NCBI RefSeq assembly: GCF_003860405.1
Contig: NZ_CP034170.1
Coordinates: forward strand, 2,294,001 to 2,358,000
Reading direction: 5' to 3'
DNA from: Nakamurella antarctica
GTDB taxonomy: Bacteria > Actinomycetota > Actinomycetes > Mycobacteriales > Nakamurellaceae
DNA length: 64,000 nucleotides
Shown here in pieces: positions 29,649-39,042 of the stretch. How positions within the stretch are numbered: the first letter of the stretch is position 1; each line of letters starts with the position of its first letter. The notes under the pieces are model-generated. The model did no database searches and had not been told where the DNA came from. It worked only from the letters and a program-made list of their open reading frames with translations. A program made the translations under genes and the position numbers.

Positions 29649-31073
29649 TCAGATGCTGCTCGGCGCAGCCGCCGGTGCCAAATCAGCAGGCGAGGCGAGT
29701 GTGCCCGCGATCGCTGTGGCGGCAGCAACCGCCGGGGAGACCAGGTGCGTACGACCACCCTTACCCTGCCGGCCTTCAAAGTTGCGGTTGGATGTTGATG
29801 CACAACGCTCCCCCGGCGCGAGCTGATCCGGGTTCATGCCTAGACACATTGAGCAGCCGGCACTGCGCCACTCCGCCCCGGCCGCAACAAAAATCTTGTC
29901 CAGGCCCTCGATTTCGGCCTGCAGTTTGACCCGCATCGATCCTGGCACCACCAGCATCCGCATGCCAGTCGCGACACTGCGGTCGCGGAGAATTTCGGCC
30001 GCTACCCGCAGATCCTCAATTCGACCGTTGGTGCAGGACCCAATAAAGACGCTGTCCACCCGCACCTGGCGCAGCGGTGTCCCCGGCGCCAAATCCATGT
30101 ACTCCAAGGCCTTCTCCACCGTCATCCGCTCACCATCGTCGGCAATGTCAGCAGGATCGGGCACACTGGCCGCTAAGGGTAGCCCTTGTCCCGGATTAGT
30201 CCCCCAGGTGACGTAGGGACTCAGATCTGCTGCCTGGAGAACAATCTCGGCGTCGAAGATGGCGCCGGGGTCGGTGGCAAGCGAGCGCCAATAATCTACC
30301 GCGGCGTCCCACTGCGCCCCTGTAGGTGCGTGGTCTCGGCCTTTGAGGTAGTCGAAAGTGGTGTCGTCGGGAGCGATCATGCCCGCACGTGCGCCCGCTT
30401 CGATGCTCATATTGCAGATGGTCATCCGACCTTCCATTGACAGCGCCTCGATCGCCTCCCCGCGATATTCGAGTACGTACCCCTGGCCACCGCCGGTACC
30501 GATCTTGGCGATCACCGCCAGGATTATGTCTTTCGCGGTAACACCGGCAGGCAATGTGCCATTGATCGTGATTGCCATAGTGCGAAACGGGTTGAGCGGC
30601 AGGGTCTGCGTTGCCATTACATGCTCGACCTCGCTCGTCCCAATACCGAATGCCAAAGCGCCGAAAGCGCCGTGGGTGGAGGTATGGGAATCACCGCACA
30701 CCACCGTCATCCCAGGCTGCGTGAGCCCCAATTGGGGGCCAACAACGTGCACGATGCCTTGCTCGGCATTTCCCATCGAATACAGCTTGATGCCGAATTC
30801 GGCGCAGTTGCGTCTGAGCGTCTCCACTTGCGTTCGCGAGACTTCGTCTGCAATAGGCAGGTTGATGTTGAGGGTCGGGACATTGTGGTCCTCCGTAGCG
30901 AGCGTGAGGTCCGGACGACGCACTGGCCGACCCGCCAAGCGAAGCCCGTCGAATGCTTGCGGACTCGTCACTTCGTGGACAAGATGCAGATCGATAAAGA
31001 GCAGGTCGGGCTCTCCGGGGGCGCGGTGGACTACGTGTGCGTCCCAGACCTTCTCGGCGAGTGTGCGACTCAT
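29649..31073 (-). CDS. leuC: 3-isopropylmalate dehydratase large subunit
   Basis: Aconitase-family [4Fe-4S] subunit, 474 residues. Cluster ligands are the Cys in [11 protein letters not shown] (~345) and the two in [10 protein letters not shown] (~404-408). TEDHNVPT and [13 protein letters not shown] are further signatures. ATG at 31073 follows GGGAGAG. The 125-bp region upstream is shared with the divergent IclR regulator and holds a small palindrome that may be its operator. Confidence 0.97.
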   Translation of the reverse strand: MSRTLAEKVWDAHVVHRAPGEPDLLFIDLHLVHEVTSPQAFDGLRLAGRPVRRPDLTLATEDHNVPTLNINLPIADEVSRTQVETLRRNCAEFGIKLYSMGNAEQGIVHVVGPQLGLTQPGMTVVCGDSHTSTHGAFGALAFGIGTSEVEHVMATQTLPLNPFRTMAITINGTLPAGVTAKDIILAVIAKIGTGGGQGYVLEYRGEAIEALSMEGRMTICNMSIEAGARAGMIAPDDTTFDYLKGRDHAPTGAQWDAAVDYWRSLATDPGAIFDAEIVLQAADLSPYVTWGTNPGQGLPLAASVPDPADIADDGERMTVEKALEYMDLAPGTPLRQVRVDSVFIGSCTNGRIEDLRVAAEILRDRSVATGMRMLVVPGSMRVKLQAEIEGLDKIFVAAGAEWRSAGCSMCLGMNPDQLAPGERCASTSNRNFEGRQGKGGRTHLVSPAVAAATAIAGTLASPADLAPAAAPSSI

Positions 31074-31155
31074 GTTCTCTCCCTCAAACTATCCACCGAC
31101 GAAGATCGGTGGCCCACTTCGTTGGATCTTCCCCCACACCGAGCAGGAGAATTCG

Positions 31156-31168
31156 TGTCCGCTAGACA
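31156..31168. promoter_or_regulatory. Candidate operator palindrome between leuC and the IclR regulator
   Basis: TGTC-CGCTA-GACA is a 13-bp interrupted palindrome in the divergent promoter region. It overlaps the putative -35 of the regulator, a position suited to autoregulation. IclR proteins of the NdgR/LtbR group are known to bind the leuC upstream region; binding to this particular site is inference. Confidence 0.4.
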
Positions 31169-31192
31169 TCCCACACTGTAGGATTCTAGTAT
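31163..31192 (+). promoter_or_regulatory. Putative leaderless promoter of the IclR regulator
   Basis: TAGACA (31163-31168), an 18-bp spacer and TAGTAT (31187-31192) are followed by six bases and then the ATG at 31199. The gene has no Shine-Dalgarno sequence, so the transcript may begin at the A of the start codon. Confidence 0.5.
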
Positions 31193-31198
31193 CGCTTT

Positions 31199-31900
31199 AT
31201 GGAATATGGTAGTGGCATCGGCGTTCTCGACAAAGCCGTGCAGGTACTTCGCGCCTGCGCCAGTGCGCCGGCGGCTCTCGCCCAACTCTGCGCCGAGACC
31301 GGATTGCCGCGCGCCACCACGCACCGGCTCGCCGTCGGACTGGAGTTCCACGGTCTCCTGTCCCGCGACACCTCGGGGCGATGGGGCCCGGGACCTCTCC
31401 TCGCCGCACTCGCCGCTGGCGCTCCGGACCCGCTCGTGGCTGCGGCCGCCCACGTCCTGCCTCGACTACGGGACATCACCGGCGAAAGTGTGCAGGTGTA
31501 TCGCGCTGATGGGATTTCCCGTGTCTGCGTAGCCGTGGCGGAGCCCGCATCCGGCCTCCGCGACAGCGTGCCATTGGGCGCATTGCTCCCGATGAACGCC
31601 GGATCCGGGGCACAGGTCTTAATGGCTTGGGCAGATCCGAGTGCCCTTCGGGCCGCCGCGGCGAAGTCAAGCTTTTCGGAGCAGATGCTTGCGGAAGTGC
31701 GGCGGCGCGGTTGGGCTCAGTCTGTCGCGGAGCGTGAGCCAGGTGTCGCAAGCGTCTCAGCGCCGGTTCGCGATGCGATAGGGGTGGTGATCGCGGCGGT
31801 GAGTGTTTCAGGTCCCGCGGAACGGATCGCGCAGAAACCAGGATCGACATGGGCCGCTGATTTACTGGCAGCCTCCGAGGCGCTCACCGCCAGGCTGTGA
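31199..31900 (+). CDS. ndgR: IclR-family regulator of leucine synthesis (NdgR/LtbR type)
   Basis: 233 residues. Residues ~7-60 form the winged helix (GIGVLDKAVQVLRA, LPRATTHRLAVGLEFHGLL); the rest is the IclR effector domain (SVQVYRADGISRVCVA, SVPLGALLPMNAGSGAQVLMAW). It sits divergently from leuCD, as the NdgR/LtbR regulators do in Streptomyces, Corynebacterium and Mycobacterium, where they control leuCD and other amino-acid genes. It has no ribosome site, and the promoter geometry suggests a leaderless mRNA. Confidence 0.9.
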   Translation: MEYGSGIGVLDKAVQVLRACASAPAALAQLCAETGLPRATTHRLAVGLEFHGLLSRDTSGRWGPGPLLAALAAGAPDPLVAAAAHVLPRLRDITGESVQVYRADGISRVCVAVAEPASGLRDSVPLGALLPMNAGSGAQVLMAWADPSALRAAAAKSSFSEQMLAEVRRRGWAQSVAEREPGVASVSAPVRDAIGVVIAAVSVSGPAERIAQKPGSTWAADLLAASEALTARL

Positions 31901-32027
31901 GGGACACCGTCTCCGCGCTTGGTTGGCCCTACGGTGCACCCAGCCCGCCAGCTGCGCCACCAGGGCTGACGTTTTGGTCCTGTAGAGCTGGCCGAAACAG
32001 CACAGGCGGATACCTGGCCGATACAAC

Positions 32028-32060
32028 AAAGTCCCCAACGTCAATGACGTTGGGGACTTT
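32028..32060. terminator. Perfect 15-bp hairpin terminator (tRNA-Glu / IclR)
   Basis: AAAGTCCCCAACGTC, loop AAT, GACGTTGGGGACTTT: a perfect inverted repeat. On the minus strand the stem ends in TTT and continues GTTGT just after tRNA-Glu. On the plus strand it also ends in TTTGTT downstream of the IclR gene, so it can serve both directions. Confidence 0.88.
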
Positions 32061-32068
32061 GTTAGGTG

Positions 32069-32141
32069 TAGCCCCGAAGGGATTCGAACCCTCGTTACCG
32101 CCGTGAGAGGGCAGCGTCCTAGGCCGCTAGACGACGGGGCC
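32069..32141 (-). tRNA. tRNA-Glu (CTC)
   Basis: 73 nt read on the minus strand. The acceptor GGCCCCG pairs with CGGGGCT (one G-T pair), with discriminator A. The anticodon stem-loop CTGCC-CTCTCAC-GGCGG gives anticodon CTC, and the T-loop GGGTTCGAATCCC is standard. The 3' CCA is not encoded. A strong terminator follows nine bases downstream. Confidence 0.95.
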
Positions 32142-32273
32142 AAGCTTTGATCGGTCACACTATAAATCTGGAAAGCTGTGCATCTGAAAGGCTTCGCATC
32201 CGCCAAGCTTTACAGCTGCGCTGTGGGTGAGACTACACGGTCGAAACATCAACAGCCACCGCTTATCTCACCG

Positions 32274-32345
32274 CTGGGGTACTAGGACTCGAACCTAGAA
32301 TGAGGGAATCAGAATCCCTTGTGTTGCCAATTACACCATACCCCA
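32274..32345 (-). tRNA. tRNA-Gln (CTG)
   Basis: 72 nt on the minus strand. The acceptor starts TGGGGTA and pairs with TACCCCA, with discriminator G. The anticodon arm AGGGA-TTCTGAT-TCCCT gives CTG, and the T arm TAGGTTCGAGTCCTA is intact. CCA is not encoded. In this window Gln-tRNA is expected to be made by misacylation (gltX) and GatCAB; no glutaminyl-tRNA synthetase is present here. Confidence 0.95.
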
Positions 32346-32431
32346 AAGGACCCATTGATTCGTAGCCCGTGCGCCCTACGGGCACGATTATCGATATTAC
32401 AGTCAGACGTTGGCATGCACGAATCAGCAGG

Positions 32432-33193
32432 TCAGGGGTACAGATTAGCCAACTCGGCGAGTGTGGTGATCACAGTGACCCCCTCCAGCGGGCCAGCGGT
32501 GTTTGCTGACCCGCGCCGATCCAGCCAAATACCGGTCAATCCTGCTGACTGGGCGCCCAGAGCGTCGATATCTAACTTGTCACCCACGTAGGCAACTTGG
32601 GACGGCGCGAACCCCAACGCCTCGCACGCGGCAAGGAAGATTCGGGGGTCAGGTTTGGAGATCCCTAGATCACCCGAGATGATGGCAGCGCTGAAGGCGT
32701 CCGCGAGACCGACCGAAAACAGCTTGGCCCGTTGGTGGTTGCCGTCGCTGTTGGACACCACGCCGATCGCGTAGCCCGCAGCGCGGGCTAACTCCAGTGC
32801 TGGCAACACATCAGGAAAGAGTTGGTAGTGCAGGGTCATCACCTGCTGGCGACGATGTTCCAGAGCAATCAATGCCTCTCGATGCGGTACTGGCAGCCCT
32901 GCCCAGCCCAGCAGAGCTGCCAGCCGCGCGAGCTGCATGTCAAGGAAATTCAGCTCACCGGAGAGAAAACGCGGATAGTGAAATTCTGTGAGTTCGTGCC
33001 ACGCATGAGGTAGGCCCACCTGCAATTGCGTGTCGACCACCATAGTTCCGAGCAGATCGGCCACGCCCGCCACTGCGGAGGCGCCAAAGTCCACCAAGGT
33101 ATCGTCGACGTCAAACAGGATGGCTCGCAACGGTTCGTCGTCGTCGTCGCGCTGCATCGACGCGTGTGCGCTTACCTCGTGCGCGCTCACCAC
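32432..33193 (-). CDS. HAD-superfamily hydrolase
   Basis: 253 residues with the HAD motifs in order: I, FDVDDTLVDFG (nucleophile Asp, ~27-37); II, VSNSDG; III, the Lys in SKPDPRIF; IV, GDKLDIDALGA. A helical cap lies between I and II. The substrate is unknown; the family includes small phosphatases acting on sugars and nucleotides. GTG at 33193 has no good ribosome site and ATG at 33157 is an alternative that keeps the whole domain. It is 25 bp after gltX and probably cotranscribed with it. Confidence 0.88.
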   Translation of the reverse strand: MVSAHEVSAHASMQRDDDDEPLRAILFDVDDTLVDFGASAVAGVADLLGTMVVDTQLQVGLPHAWHELTEFHYPRFLSGELNFLDMQLARLAALLGWAGLPVPHREALIALEHRRQQVMTLHYQLFPDVLPALELARAAGYAIGVVSNSDGNHQRAKLFSVGLADAFSAAIISGDLGISKPDPRIFLAACEALGFAPSQVAYVGDKLDIDALGAQSAGLTGIWLDRRGSANTAGPLEGVTVITTLAELANLYP

Positions 33194-33218
33194 CGGACTC
33201 TTTGCGAGCAGGGGGAAT

Positions 33219-34748
33219 TCACGCCGACGATTCCGTTGCAGTCCTGGCGATTTCCAGCGCGGCTGATAGGCGCTTCACGCTGATCTCGCGGCCGAGCAGT
33301 TCCAGCGACTCGTACAGCGGAGGCGAAACGGTGTTGCCGGTGGCGGCAACACGCAGCGCTGCGAATGCGACCCTGGGCTTCAGCCCGAGTTCTTCGATCA
33401 GCGCCCGCTTAAGCTCCGATTCGATCTGTGCGGATGTGAATTCTGGCATGGCTGTGAGGACCTCAAGACTGCGCTCAAGCACCGGAACCGCTTGCGCCGT
33501 CAAGGTTTTGGCCCCTGCCGCCGCGTCGATCGCAAAGTCGGATTCTTTGACGAAGAGGAAAGCAAGCATGGTCACTGCGTCGACCATCAGATTCGACCGC
33601 TCTTGAACCAAGGGTGCGGCGGCCGCCACCAGAGCACGTTCTGCTGCTGAAAGCTCTTCGGGTTCCGCCGGCAATAGCCCAGCAGCCTGCAGGTATGGCA
33701 CCAGACGTGCCGCGAAATCTGCTGGCTGCAGGAGGCGGATATGCGAGCCGTTGATGGCCTCCGCCTTCTTGACATCGAATCGCGCCGGGTTTGACGACAC
33801 GCGGTGGATGTCGAAGGCGGCCACCAACTCCTGTGGCGAGAACACGTCCGTATGCTCGCCGATCGAGAACCCCAGCAGCGCAAGGTAGTTCACCATTCCC
33901 TCGCGAATAAAGCCCGCATCGCGATGGTGAAATAGGCTGGATTCTGGGTCGCGCTTACTCAGCTTGCGGTTCCCGGCGCCTGTCACGAATGGCATGTGCC
34001 CAAACTCCGGAATGCCGTTGCCCACGCCGATATCAGCCATCGCCTTGTAGAGCGCGATTTGCCGCGGGGTGGACGGCAGCAGGTCCTCACCGCGCAGGAC
34101 GTGGGTGATACCCATCAATGCGTCATCAACCGGGTTGACCAAGGTATACAACGGGTCTGAGTTACCTCGCACCATCACTGGGTCGGGTACGGAGCCAGCC
34201 GGAAAGGTGATCGAACCGCGGACCAAATCCGTGAAGGTGTTGTCGCTGGCCGGCATTCTGAGGCGCATCACCGCTGGACGACCCTCCGCCTTCGCTGCGG
34301 CAACAAAGGCTTGGCTAGGGTCACGGTCGTAGTTGTCGTACCCCAACTTGGGGTCACGCCCGGCCGCCACGTGCCGCGCAGTCACCTCCTCGGAGGTGGA
34401 ATACGACTCGTACAAATGTCCCGCCGCATGCAATCTTGCTACGACATCCGAGTAGATCTCGCCGCGTTCGCTTTGCTTGTACGGCCCGTGGGGGCCACCC
34501 ACGAGTGGACCCTCGTCCCAATCCAGGCCCAGCCACTGCATCGAGTCGATGAGTGAATTGTACGAAGCTTCGGTGTTGCGCTCGTGGTCTGTGTCCTCAA
34601 TCCGGAACACCAGAGTGCCACCGTGATGCCGGGCAAAAGCCCAGTTAAATAGCGCGGTGCGCGCCATTCCGACGTGCGGGGTTCCGGTGGGCGAGGGGCA
34701 GAAGCGAGCGACTACGGGGCGCGCGGGGATGTCAGCTGAATTTTTCAT
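33219..34748 (-). CDS. gltX: Glutamyl-tRNA synthetase
   Basis: Class I synthetase, 509 residues. [18 protein letters not shown] holds the HIGH-type motif (~15-32) and NRKLSKRDP the KMSKS-type motif (~260). It probably also charges tRNA-Gln with glutamate (non-discriminating), since gatCAB is nearby and no glnS is seen in the window; this is inference. ATG at 34748 has no clear ribosome site and lies 36 bp after the FAH-family gene. The tRNA-Glu and tRNA-Gln genes are just downstream. Confidence 0.96.
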   Translation of the reverse strand: MKNSADIPARPVVARFCPSPTGTPHVGMARTALFNWAFARHHGGTLVFRIEDTDHERNTEASYNSLIDSMQWLGLDWDEGPLVGGPHGPYKQSERGEIYSDVVARLHAAGHLYESYSTSEEVTARHVAAGRDPKLGYDNYDRDPSQAFVAAAKAEGRPAVMRLRMPASDNTFTDLVRGSITFPAGSVPDPVMVRGNSDPLYTLVNPVDDALMGITHVLRGEDLLPSTPRQIALYKAMADIGVGNGIPEFGHMPFVTGAGNRKLSKRDPESSLFHHRDAGFIREGMVNYLALLGFSIGEHTDVFSPQELVAAFDIHRVSSNPARFDVKKAEAINGSHIRLLQPADFAARLVPYLQAAGLLPAEPEELSAAERALVAAAAPLVQERSNLMVDAVTMLAFLFVKESDFAIDAAAGAKTLTAQAVPVLERSLEVLTAMPEFTSAQIESELKRALIEELGLKPRVAFAALRVAATGNTVSPPLYESLELLGREISVKRLSAALEIARTATESSA

Positions 34749-34784
34749 AGCTTACCCAGCTTAGATGCCGACGCGCGGAGATAA

Positions 34785-35567
34785 TTACTGGCGGTATGCC
34801 ACCGGATTGCTCAAGGCTCCGAGGCCTTCGATCCGCACCGTGACCGTCTGACCCGCTTCCATAGGCCCGACACCAGCAGGGGTTCCGGTCAAAATCACAT
34901 CGCCGGGCATCAACGTCATAATCTCGGAAACGAACTCAATGATCGCACCGACGGAGTGCACCATATCGCTGGTATGTCCGTCCTGCACGACGTCGCCGTC
35001 GAGTTCGGTCGTGATGCGCAAATCGGATGGATCCACGTCGGTGTCGATCCACGGTCCCAGCGGACAGAATGAATCGAAACCCTTGCCACGGGTGAATTGC
35101 ACATCGAGCTTTTGCAGATCGCGCGCCGTGACGTCGTTAGCGATGGTGTACCCAAGGATCACGGAAGCCGCATTTTCCGCTTTGATGTCGCGGGCCGGCC
35201 GCCCGATCACGACAGCAAGCTCACCCTCAAAATCCACCCGCGCAGATGACGGGGGCAGGAGGATCGTTGCGTTCGGGCCGATGACCGAACTCGGTGGCTT
35301 GAGGAAAATGATCGGTTCGTCGGGAAGGGAGTTACCCAACTCGGCGGCATGGTCGGCGTAATTGCGACCCACTCCAATGACCTTCGACGACAGGATCGGC
35401 GCCAGAACGCGCACATCGGCGAGCAGCCAGCTCCGCCCCGTGAATTCGGGATTGCCGAACGGGTGATCCTTTATCTCCCTGGCGATCAAGTCGTCAGGCG
35501 AATCGAGGTCACCTTCGACCGCCACGAAGGCCAAACCCGCTGGATGTGCAATTCGGCCTAGCCGCAT
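34785..35567 (-). CDS. Fumarylacetoacetate hydrolase family protein
   Basis: 260 residues, FAH/HpcE-type C-C bond hydrolase or isomerase. GVGRNYADHAAELG and LTGTPAGVGPMEAGQTVTV are the family signatures, and the metal-binding acidic residues lie in the DFEGELAVVIG region. The N-terminal ~50 residues form the small cap typical of single-domain members. It is the counterpart of M. tuberculosis Rv2993c, also next to gltX. The natural substrate is not known from sequence. Confidence 0.9.
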   Translation of the reverse strand: MRLGRIAHPAGLAFVAVEGDLDSPDDLIAREIKDHPFGNPEFTGRSWLLADVRVLAPILSSKVIGVGRNYADHAAELGNSLPDEPIIFLKPPSSVIGPNATILLPPSSARVDFEGELAVVIGRPARDIKAENAASVILGYTIANDVTARDLQKLDVQFTRGKGFDSFCPLGPWIDTDVDPSDLRITTELDGDVVQDGHTSDMVHSVGAIIEFVSEIMTLMPGDVILTGTPAGVGPMEAGQTVTVRIEGLGALSNPVAYRQ

Positions 35568-35627
35568 GAGTTCTTCTCTTTCAGCACTTCATCGTCATCA
35601 AATTCAGGCAGCTACGAACGCGCCACG

Positions 35628-36650
35628 TTAGCTGGAAGCCAGAGCAGCCAACCGGTCGCCCACCGCTTGGGTGCGTCCCACCGAGCCCGGCTGACGAGTC
35701 GCGAGGTCGAAGGCGATAGCTGCTTCCACGCGTCGCGCCGAATCGGGCATTCCGAGGTGATCGAGCAACAAGGCGATGGACAGCACCGTGGCGGTGGGAT
35801 CGGCAGTGCCGGTGCCGGCGATATCGGGCGCACTCCCATGGACGGGTTCGAACATCGAGGGGTTGGTGCGAGAAACGTCCAGGTTGCCAGAGGCAGCAAG
35901 TCCGATTCCGCCAGAAACTGCGGCTGCGAGATCGGTGATGATGTCGCCGAAAAGGTTGTCGGTAACGATGACGTCAAAGCGACCGGGATCGGTCACCAGA
36001 TAGATCATCGCTGCGTCGATGTGGCAGTAGGCAACCGCTACATCGGGGTATTCCATCGACACTTCTTCTACTACCCGCGACCAGAGTTGGCCCGAATATG
36101 CCAACACATTTGTCTTGTGCACCAACGTCAAATGCTTGCGGGCTCGGCGGTTTGCCCGTTCAAAGGCATTGCGAACGACCCGCTCCACACCGAAATAGGT
36201 ATTCACGGAGACCTCGGTGGCTATTTCGTGCGGGCTGTCCTTGCGGAGCAATCCGCCTGCGCCAGCATAAGGACCCTCGGTACCTTCGCGGACGACTACA
36301 AGATCGATGGACTGATCGCCCGCCAACGGCCCGGTGACACCCGGATACAGGCGAGCCGGCCGAAGGTTGACGTGGTGGTCAAGTTCAAAACGAATGCGTA
36401 GCAGCAGCCCGCGCTCCAAAATTCCCGCCGGAACCGTCGGATCCCCGACCGCTCCCAAAAGAATGGCGTCATGACCGCGTAGCTCGCGGAGCACAGAGTC
36501 TGGAAGAAGCTCGCCGGTACGGTGCCAGCGAGAGGCCCCGAGATCGTAGGTAGAAATCTCCACCTGCGGAATCACGCCGGTCAAGACCTTGAGGCCTTCA
36601 GCCACAACTTCGGGTCCGATACCGTCGCCCGGGATGACAGCCAGCTTCAT
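35628..36650 (-). CDS. leuB: 3-isopropylmalate dehydrogenase
   Basis: NAD-dependent oxidative decarboxylase of leucine synthesis; 340 residues. [11 protein letters not shown] at the N-terminus, [21 protein letters not shown] (substrate-binding Args) and [13 protein letters not shown] (metal-binding Asp) are diagnostic. The frame extends to 36836, but ATG at 36650 follows AGGAGAACGAAACG and begins [10 protein letters not shown], which is the true N-terminus. The 255-bp region upstream contains an 11-bp tandem repeat. Confidence 0.96.
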   Translation of the reverse strand: MKLAVIPGDGIGPEVVAEGLKVLTGVIPQVEISTYDLGASRWHRTGELLPDSVLRELRGHDAILLGAVGDPTVPAGILERGLLLRIRFELDHHVNLRPARLYPGVTGPLAGDQSIDLVVVREGTEGPYAGAGGLLRKDSPHEIATEVSVNTYFGVERVVRNAFERANRRARKHLTLVHKTNVLAYSGQLWSRVVEEVSMEYPDVAVAYCHIDAAMIYLVTDPGRFDVIVTDNLFGDIITDLAAAVSGGIGLAASGNLDVSRTNPSMFEPVHGSAPDIAGTGTADPTATVLSIALLLDHLGMPDSARRVEAAIAFDLATRQPGSVGRTQAVGDRLAALASS

Positions 36651-36848
36651 CGTTTCGTTCTCCTCATCAGCATAAATGTCTCTTGCCCACGCGCTTGTCT
36701 GACGTCCATCCGCCGCCCACGCGCAGGCCGGGCAGAACAGGGAGCTTTGCTGGCAACGGCGATGACGCCACAGAATATTCGCCGTGACACCGCTTCCAGC
36801 ATGGCGCCGCCGCGAAGAGGTCGTCTTCCGCGCCAACGACGTTGTTTC

Positions 36849-36870
36849 ACCGGTACGTTACCGGTACGTT
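36849..36870. repeat. 11-bp perfect tandem repeat between serA and leuB
   Basis: ACCGGTACGTT occurs twice without a gap. The unit is partly palindromic (GGTA-CGT-TACC across the junction). It lies ~200 bp upstream of the leuB start in an otherwise gene-free 255-bp region, a plausible place for an operator, but no regulator can be named. Confidence 0.6.
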
Positions 36871-36905
36871 ACAGCGCCAGCGACGAATTTCGGGCCCCCG
36901 CTCGC

Positions 36906-38500
36906 TTACCCTTCGCTACGGATGGCCCTTATCGAGCTGGCTCCCACGGCGGCGCTGACTTCTTCCATCAATTCTGCTGCGGGCACTGCATCCACCCGCA
37001 GCACCATGATGGATGCGTGGCCGGAGATCTCCTGCGAGATTTGTGCCGCCTGGATGTTAATTTCTTCGCGCCCAAGAAGCGCTCCGACAGTCCCCATCAC
37101 ACCGGGCCGGTCCGGGTAGGCCAGGACCAAGAGGTTTCCCGCTGCTCGCAGGTCGAAATGCCGCCCATTGATTTCGATGAGCTTGGCTACCTGTTGCGGG
37201 CCGGACAAAGTACCGGAAACGCTGCGGGCAGCTCCGTCCGGCATCGCGGCGCGCAACGAAACCGACGACCGATAGTCGCCAATTTCCGCAGTCTGTGTGC
37301 CGGTCAGCGTCAGGCCGTGCTCTGAGGCCAGGCTCGGCGCATTTACGAAAGTAACGGTTTCTTCGATCAGGTCGCCGAATATCCCGCGCACCGCCGCTAG
37401 TTGCAAGATGCTGGTGTCTTGGTTGGCCAGATCCCCGCGCACCTGGACCACCACCTCGGTGGGTACGCCGCCACCGACGGCAGTCAGGATCGTTCCCAGC
37501 CTTGAGACGAGGGAGATCCACGGGCGAACCTCGTCCGACACCGGGCCCGATGCCGCAACGTTGACCGCATCGGGAACAAAGTCTCCTCGGAGAGCGAGTT
37601 TGACACTGCGCGCAACCGCGGTGCCCGCCTTGTCCTGCGCCTCTTCTGTCGATGCCCCCAGATGCGGCGTCACGACGATGTTTTCGATTCCGAGCAAGGG
37701 GTTATCCGCGGTGGCCGGCTCCGTCACGAAGACGTCGACACCAGCACCCGCGACTCGCCCTTCGCGCACTGCATCGGCCAGCGCCTGCTCGTTGATAAGT
37801 CCACCACGAGCGGCGTTGATGATTATTACGGTGGGTTTGACAGTCCGCAGCGCGGCGTCGTCAATGAGGTTCACGGTTTCGGGCGTCTTCGGAAGGTGAA
37901 TGGAGATGATGTCGGACTGGGCGAGCAACGTCGGGAGGTCGACCAATGTGACGCCCATGGCAGCAGCGCGAGCGGGCTGAAGGTAGGGGTCGTAGGCGAT
38001 CACCGTCGTATCGAATGCTGCAATTCGAGCGGCGAAAAGCTGCCCGATCCGTCCGAGACCCACAACACCCACAGTCTTGTCGGCAATCTCGACGCCGGTG
38101 TACTTTGCCCGCTTCCACAGACCCTGCTGCAATGATGCGTTGGCATCGGCTGTTCGCCGAGCTACAGCGAACAGCAGGGCGATCGCTTGCTCGGCCGCCG
38201 AAATGATGTTCGATTGCGGAGCGTTGACGACGAGTACCCCCGCGCCGTGGCCGCTGGGACGTCAACGTTGTCGAGTCCGATGCCCGCACGCGCCACCACC
38301 TTGAGTTTGGGCGCGGCCGCGAGGGCCTCAGCGTCCATCTTGGTGGCTGACCGGATCAGGATGGCGTCGGCATCGGCCAGTGCTGGAAGGAGCACCGATC
38401 GGTCGGCGCCATCGATATGACGAACATCGAACCCGTCTCCTAACGCTTCGAGCGCTGAGGGGGCGAGTTCTTCGGCGATTAATACGACTGGCAGGGGCAC
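36906..38500 (-). CDS. serA: D-3-phosphoglycerate dehydrogenase (interrupted by a 1-base frameshift)
   Basis: First enzyme of serine synthesis. The protein is split over two frames. The N-terminal part (GTG at 38500, MPLPVVLIAEELAP to GIGLDNVDVPAATARG) is followed, one base out of frame, by VLVVNAPQSNIISAAEQ, the NAD motif VGLGRIGQLFAARI and the C-terminal substrate-binding and ACT domains ending at 36906. The break is at a run of five C (38237-38241, G5 on the coding strand); six would restore a ~531-residue protein of normal size with no residue lost. Sequence error is the likeliest cause. The intact 3' frame spans 36906-38132 and the 5' frame 38162-38500. Confidence 0.9.
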
Positions 38501-38859
38501 GTGAAGTCAACTCCGAGGGTGGCTGCGAACAGACTGTGCTGCTCGAACGGGTTTCGGTGGTTCAGGACAGGCAACCATCAAGCTTCACGGCGGCCACCGT
38601 TATGGTATCCACCTCTGAGTGCGCCTTTTGCCGCGGCGCCCGACTTTGCCGCCTTCTGCCAAGGGTACGGCGACCCTGCGCGTCGATCACAAACTTCCCA
38701 ACATGGCCTGAACAGCGCGGGAGCCTTAGGGCGCTGCCTCTAGGAGTGCTGCATCTGTGGGAGCTGAATTTCCCACAATTCCCGATCTGCGCTCACGCAC
38801 TTGTGATGTTCGCGAATTGACGACAAATAGTGGGAACGAAAAACCGCACCGAGAACCTC

Positions 38860-38943
38860 GAGCCGCTTACCCCAGGGAGCAATCCATGAGCCAGCTAGGC
38901 GTGGTTGAAGGCCAAGGGCGGTAAAAGCTTCTCGCTGCGGCTC
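38860..38943 (+). ncRNA. Candidate structured cis-regulatory RNA, domain 1
   Basis: GAGCCGC (38860-38866) pairs perfectly with GCGGCTC (38937-38943). Inside, TTACC (38867-38871) pairs with GGTAA (38920-38924), and CCAT-GA-GCC-AGCTA-GGC-GTGG forms a central hairpin with a GA bulge. The element lies 99 bases before the start of the membrane-protein gene. I do not recognise it as a known riboswitch class. Confidence 0.45.
38886..38924 (+). CDS. Possible 12-codon mini-ORF in the structured leader
   Basis: ATG at 38886 is preceded by AGGGAG at seven bases and encodes MSQLGVVEGQGR before TAA. It falls inside the putative structured RNA. It may be a leader peptide or a chance frame; no amino-acid bias suggests which. 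Confidence 0.25.
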   Translation: MSQLGVVEGQGR

Positions 38944-38988
38944 ACATTTGTGGATAACTCCATCGGCACAACGGCGGAATCTTGTTTA

Positions 38989-39024
38989 CTGGGCTCTCGA
39001 ACGCATCGTGGTTCGGAAGCCCAG
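38989..39024 (+). promoter_or_regulatory. Leader hairpin before the membrane-protein gene (domain 2)
   Basis: CTGGGCT (38989-38995) pairs with AGCCCAG (39018-39024), and CGAAC (38998-39002) with GTTCG (39011-39015) inside the same stem. It ends eight bases before the CAGGAG ribosome site. No T-run follows, so it is more likely to affect translation or mRNA stability than to terminate transcription. Confidence 0.5.
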
Positions 39025-39042
39025 ATCAGGAACAGGAGACCT

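Larger units (their letters stand above)
38501..39042. other. 542-bp intergenic region serA to membrane protein
   Basis: The leftmost part should carry the serA promoter on the minus strand. The right part (38860-39024) holds two well-formed RNA hairpins on the plus strand and a 12-codon mini-ORF, described separately. Overlapping longer frames here show no protein-family features and are not believed. Confidence 0.5.

Noticed and set aside
32028-32345. Phage or island attachment site at the tRNA pair
   Set aside because: No integrase, no duplicated tRNA 3' end and no change in gene content around the tRNAs.
36906-38500. serA as a genuine pseudogene
   Set aside because: Only one base is missing at a homopolymer and both halves are otherwise perfectly conserved; four similar cases nearby point to sequence error.
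38860-38943. Assignment of the structured leader as a cyclic-di-AMP (ydaO) riboswitch
   Set aside because: CCGCTTA and GGGAGC look superficially similar, but the conserved GGGGTGAATC element and the 3' CAGCTAAC segment are absent.
38905-39042. N-terminal extension of the membrane protein
   Set aside because: It would be translated through two stable hairpins and has no ribosome site, while CAGGAG precedes the ATG at 39043.
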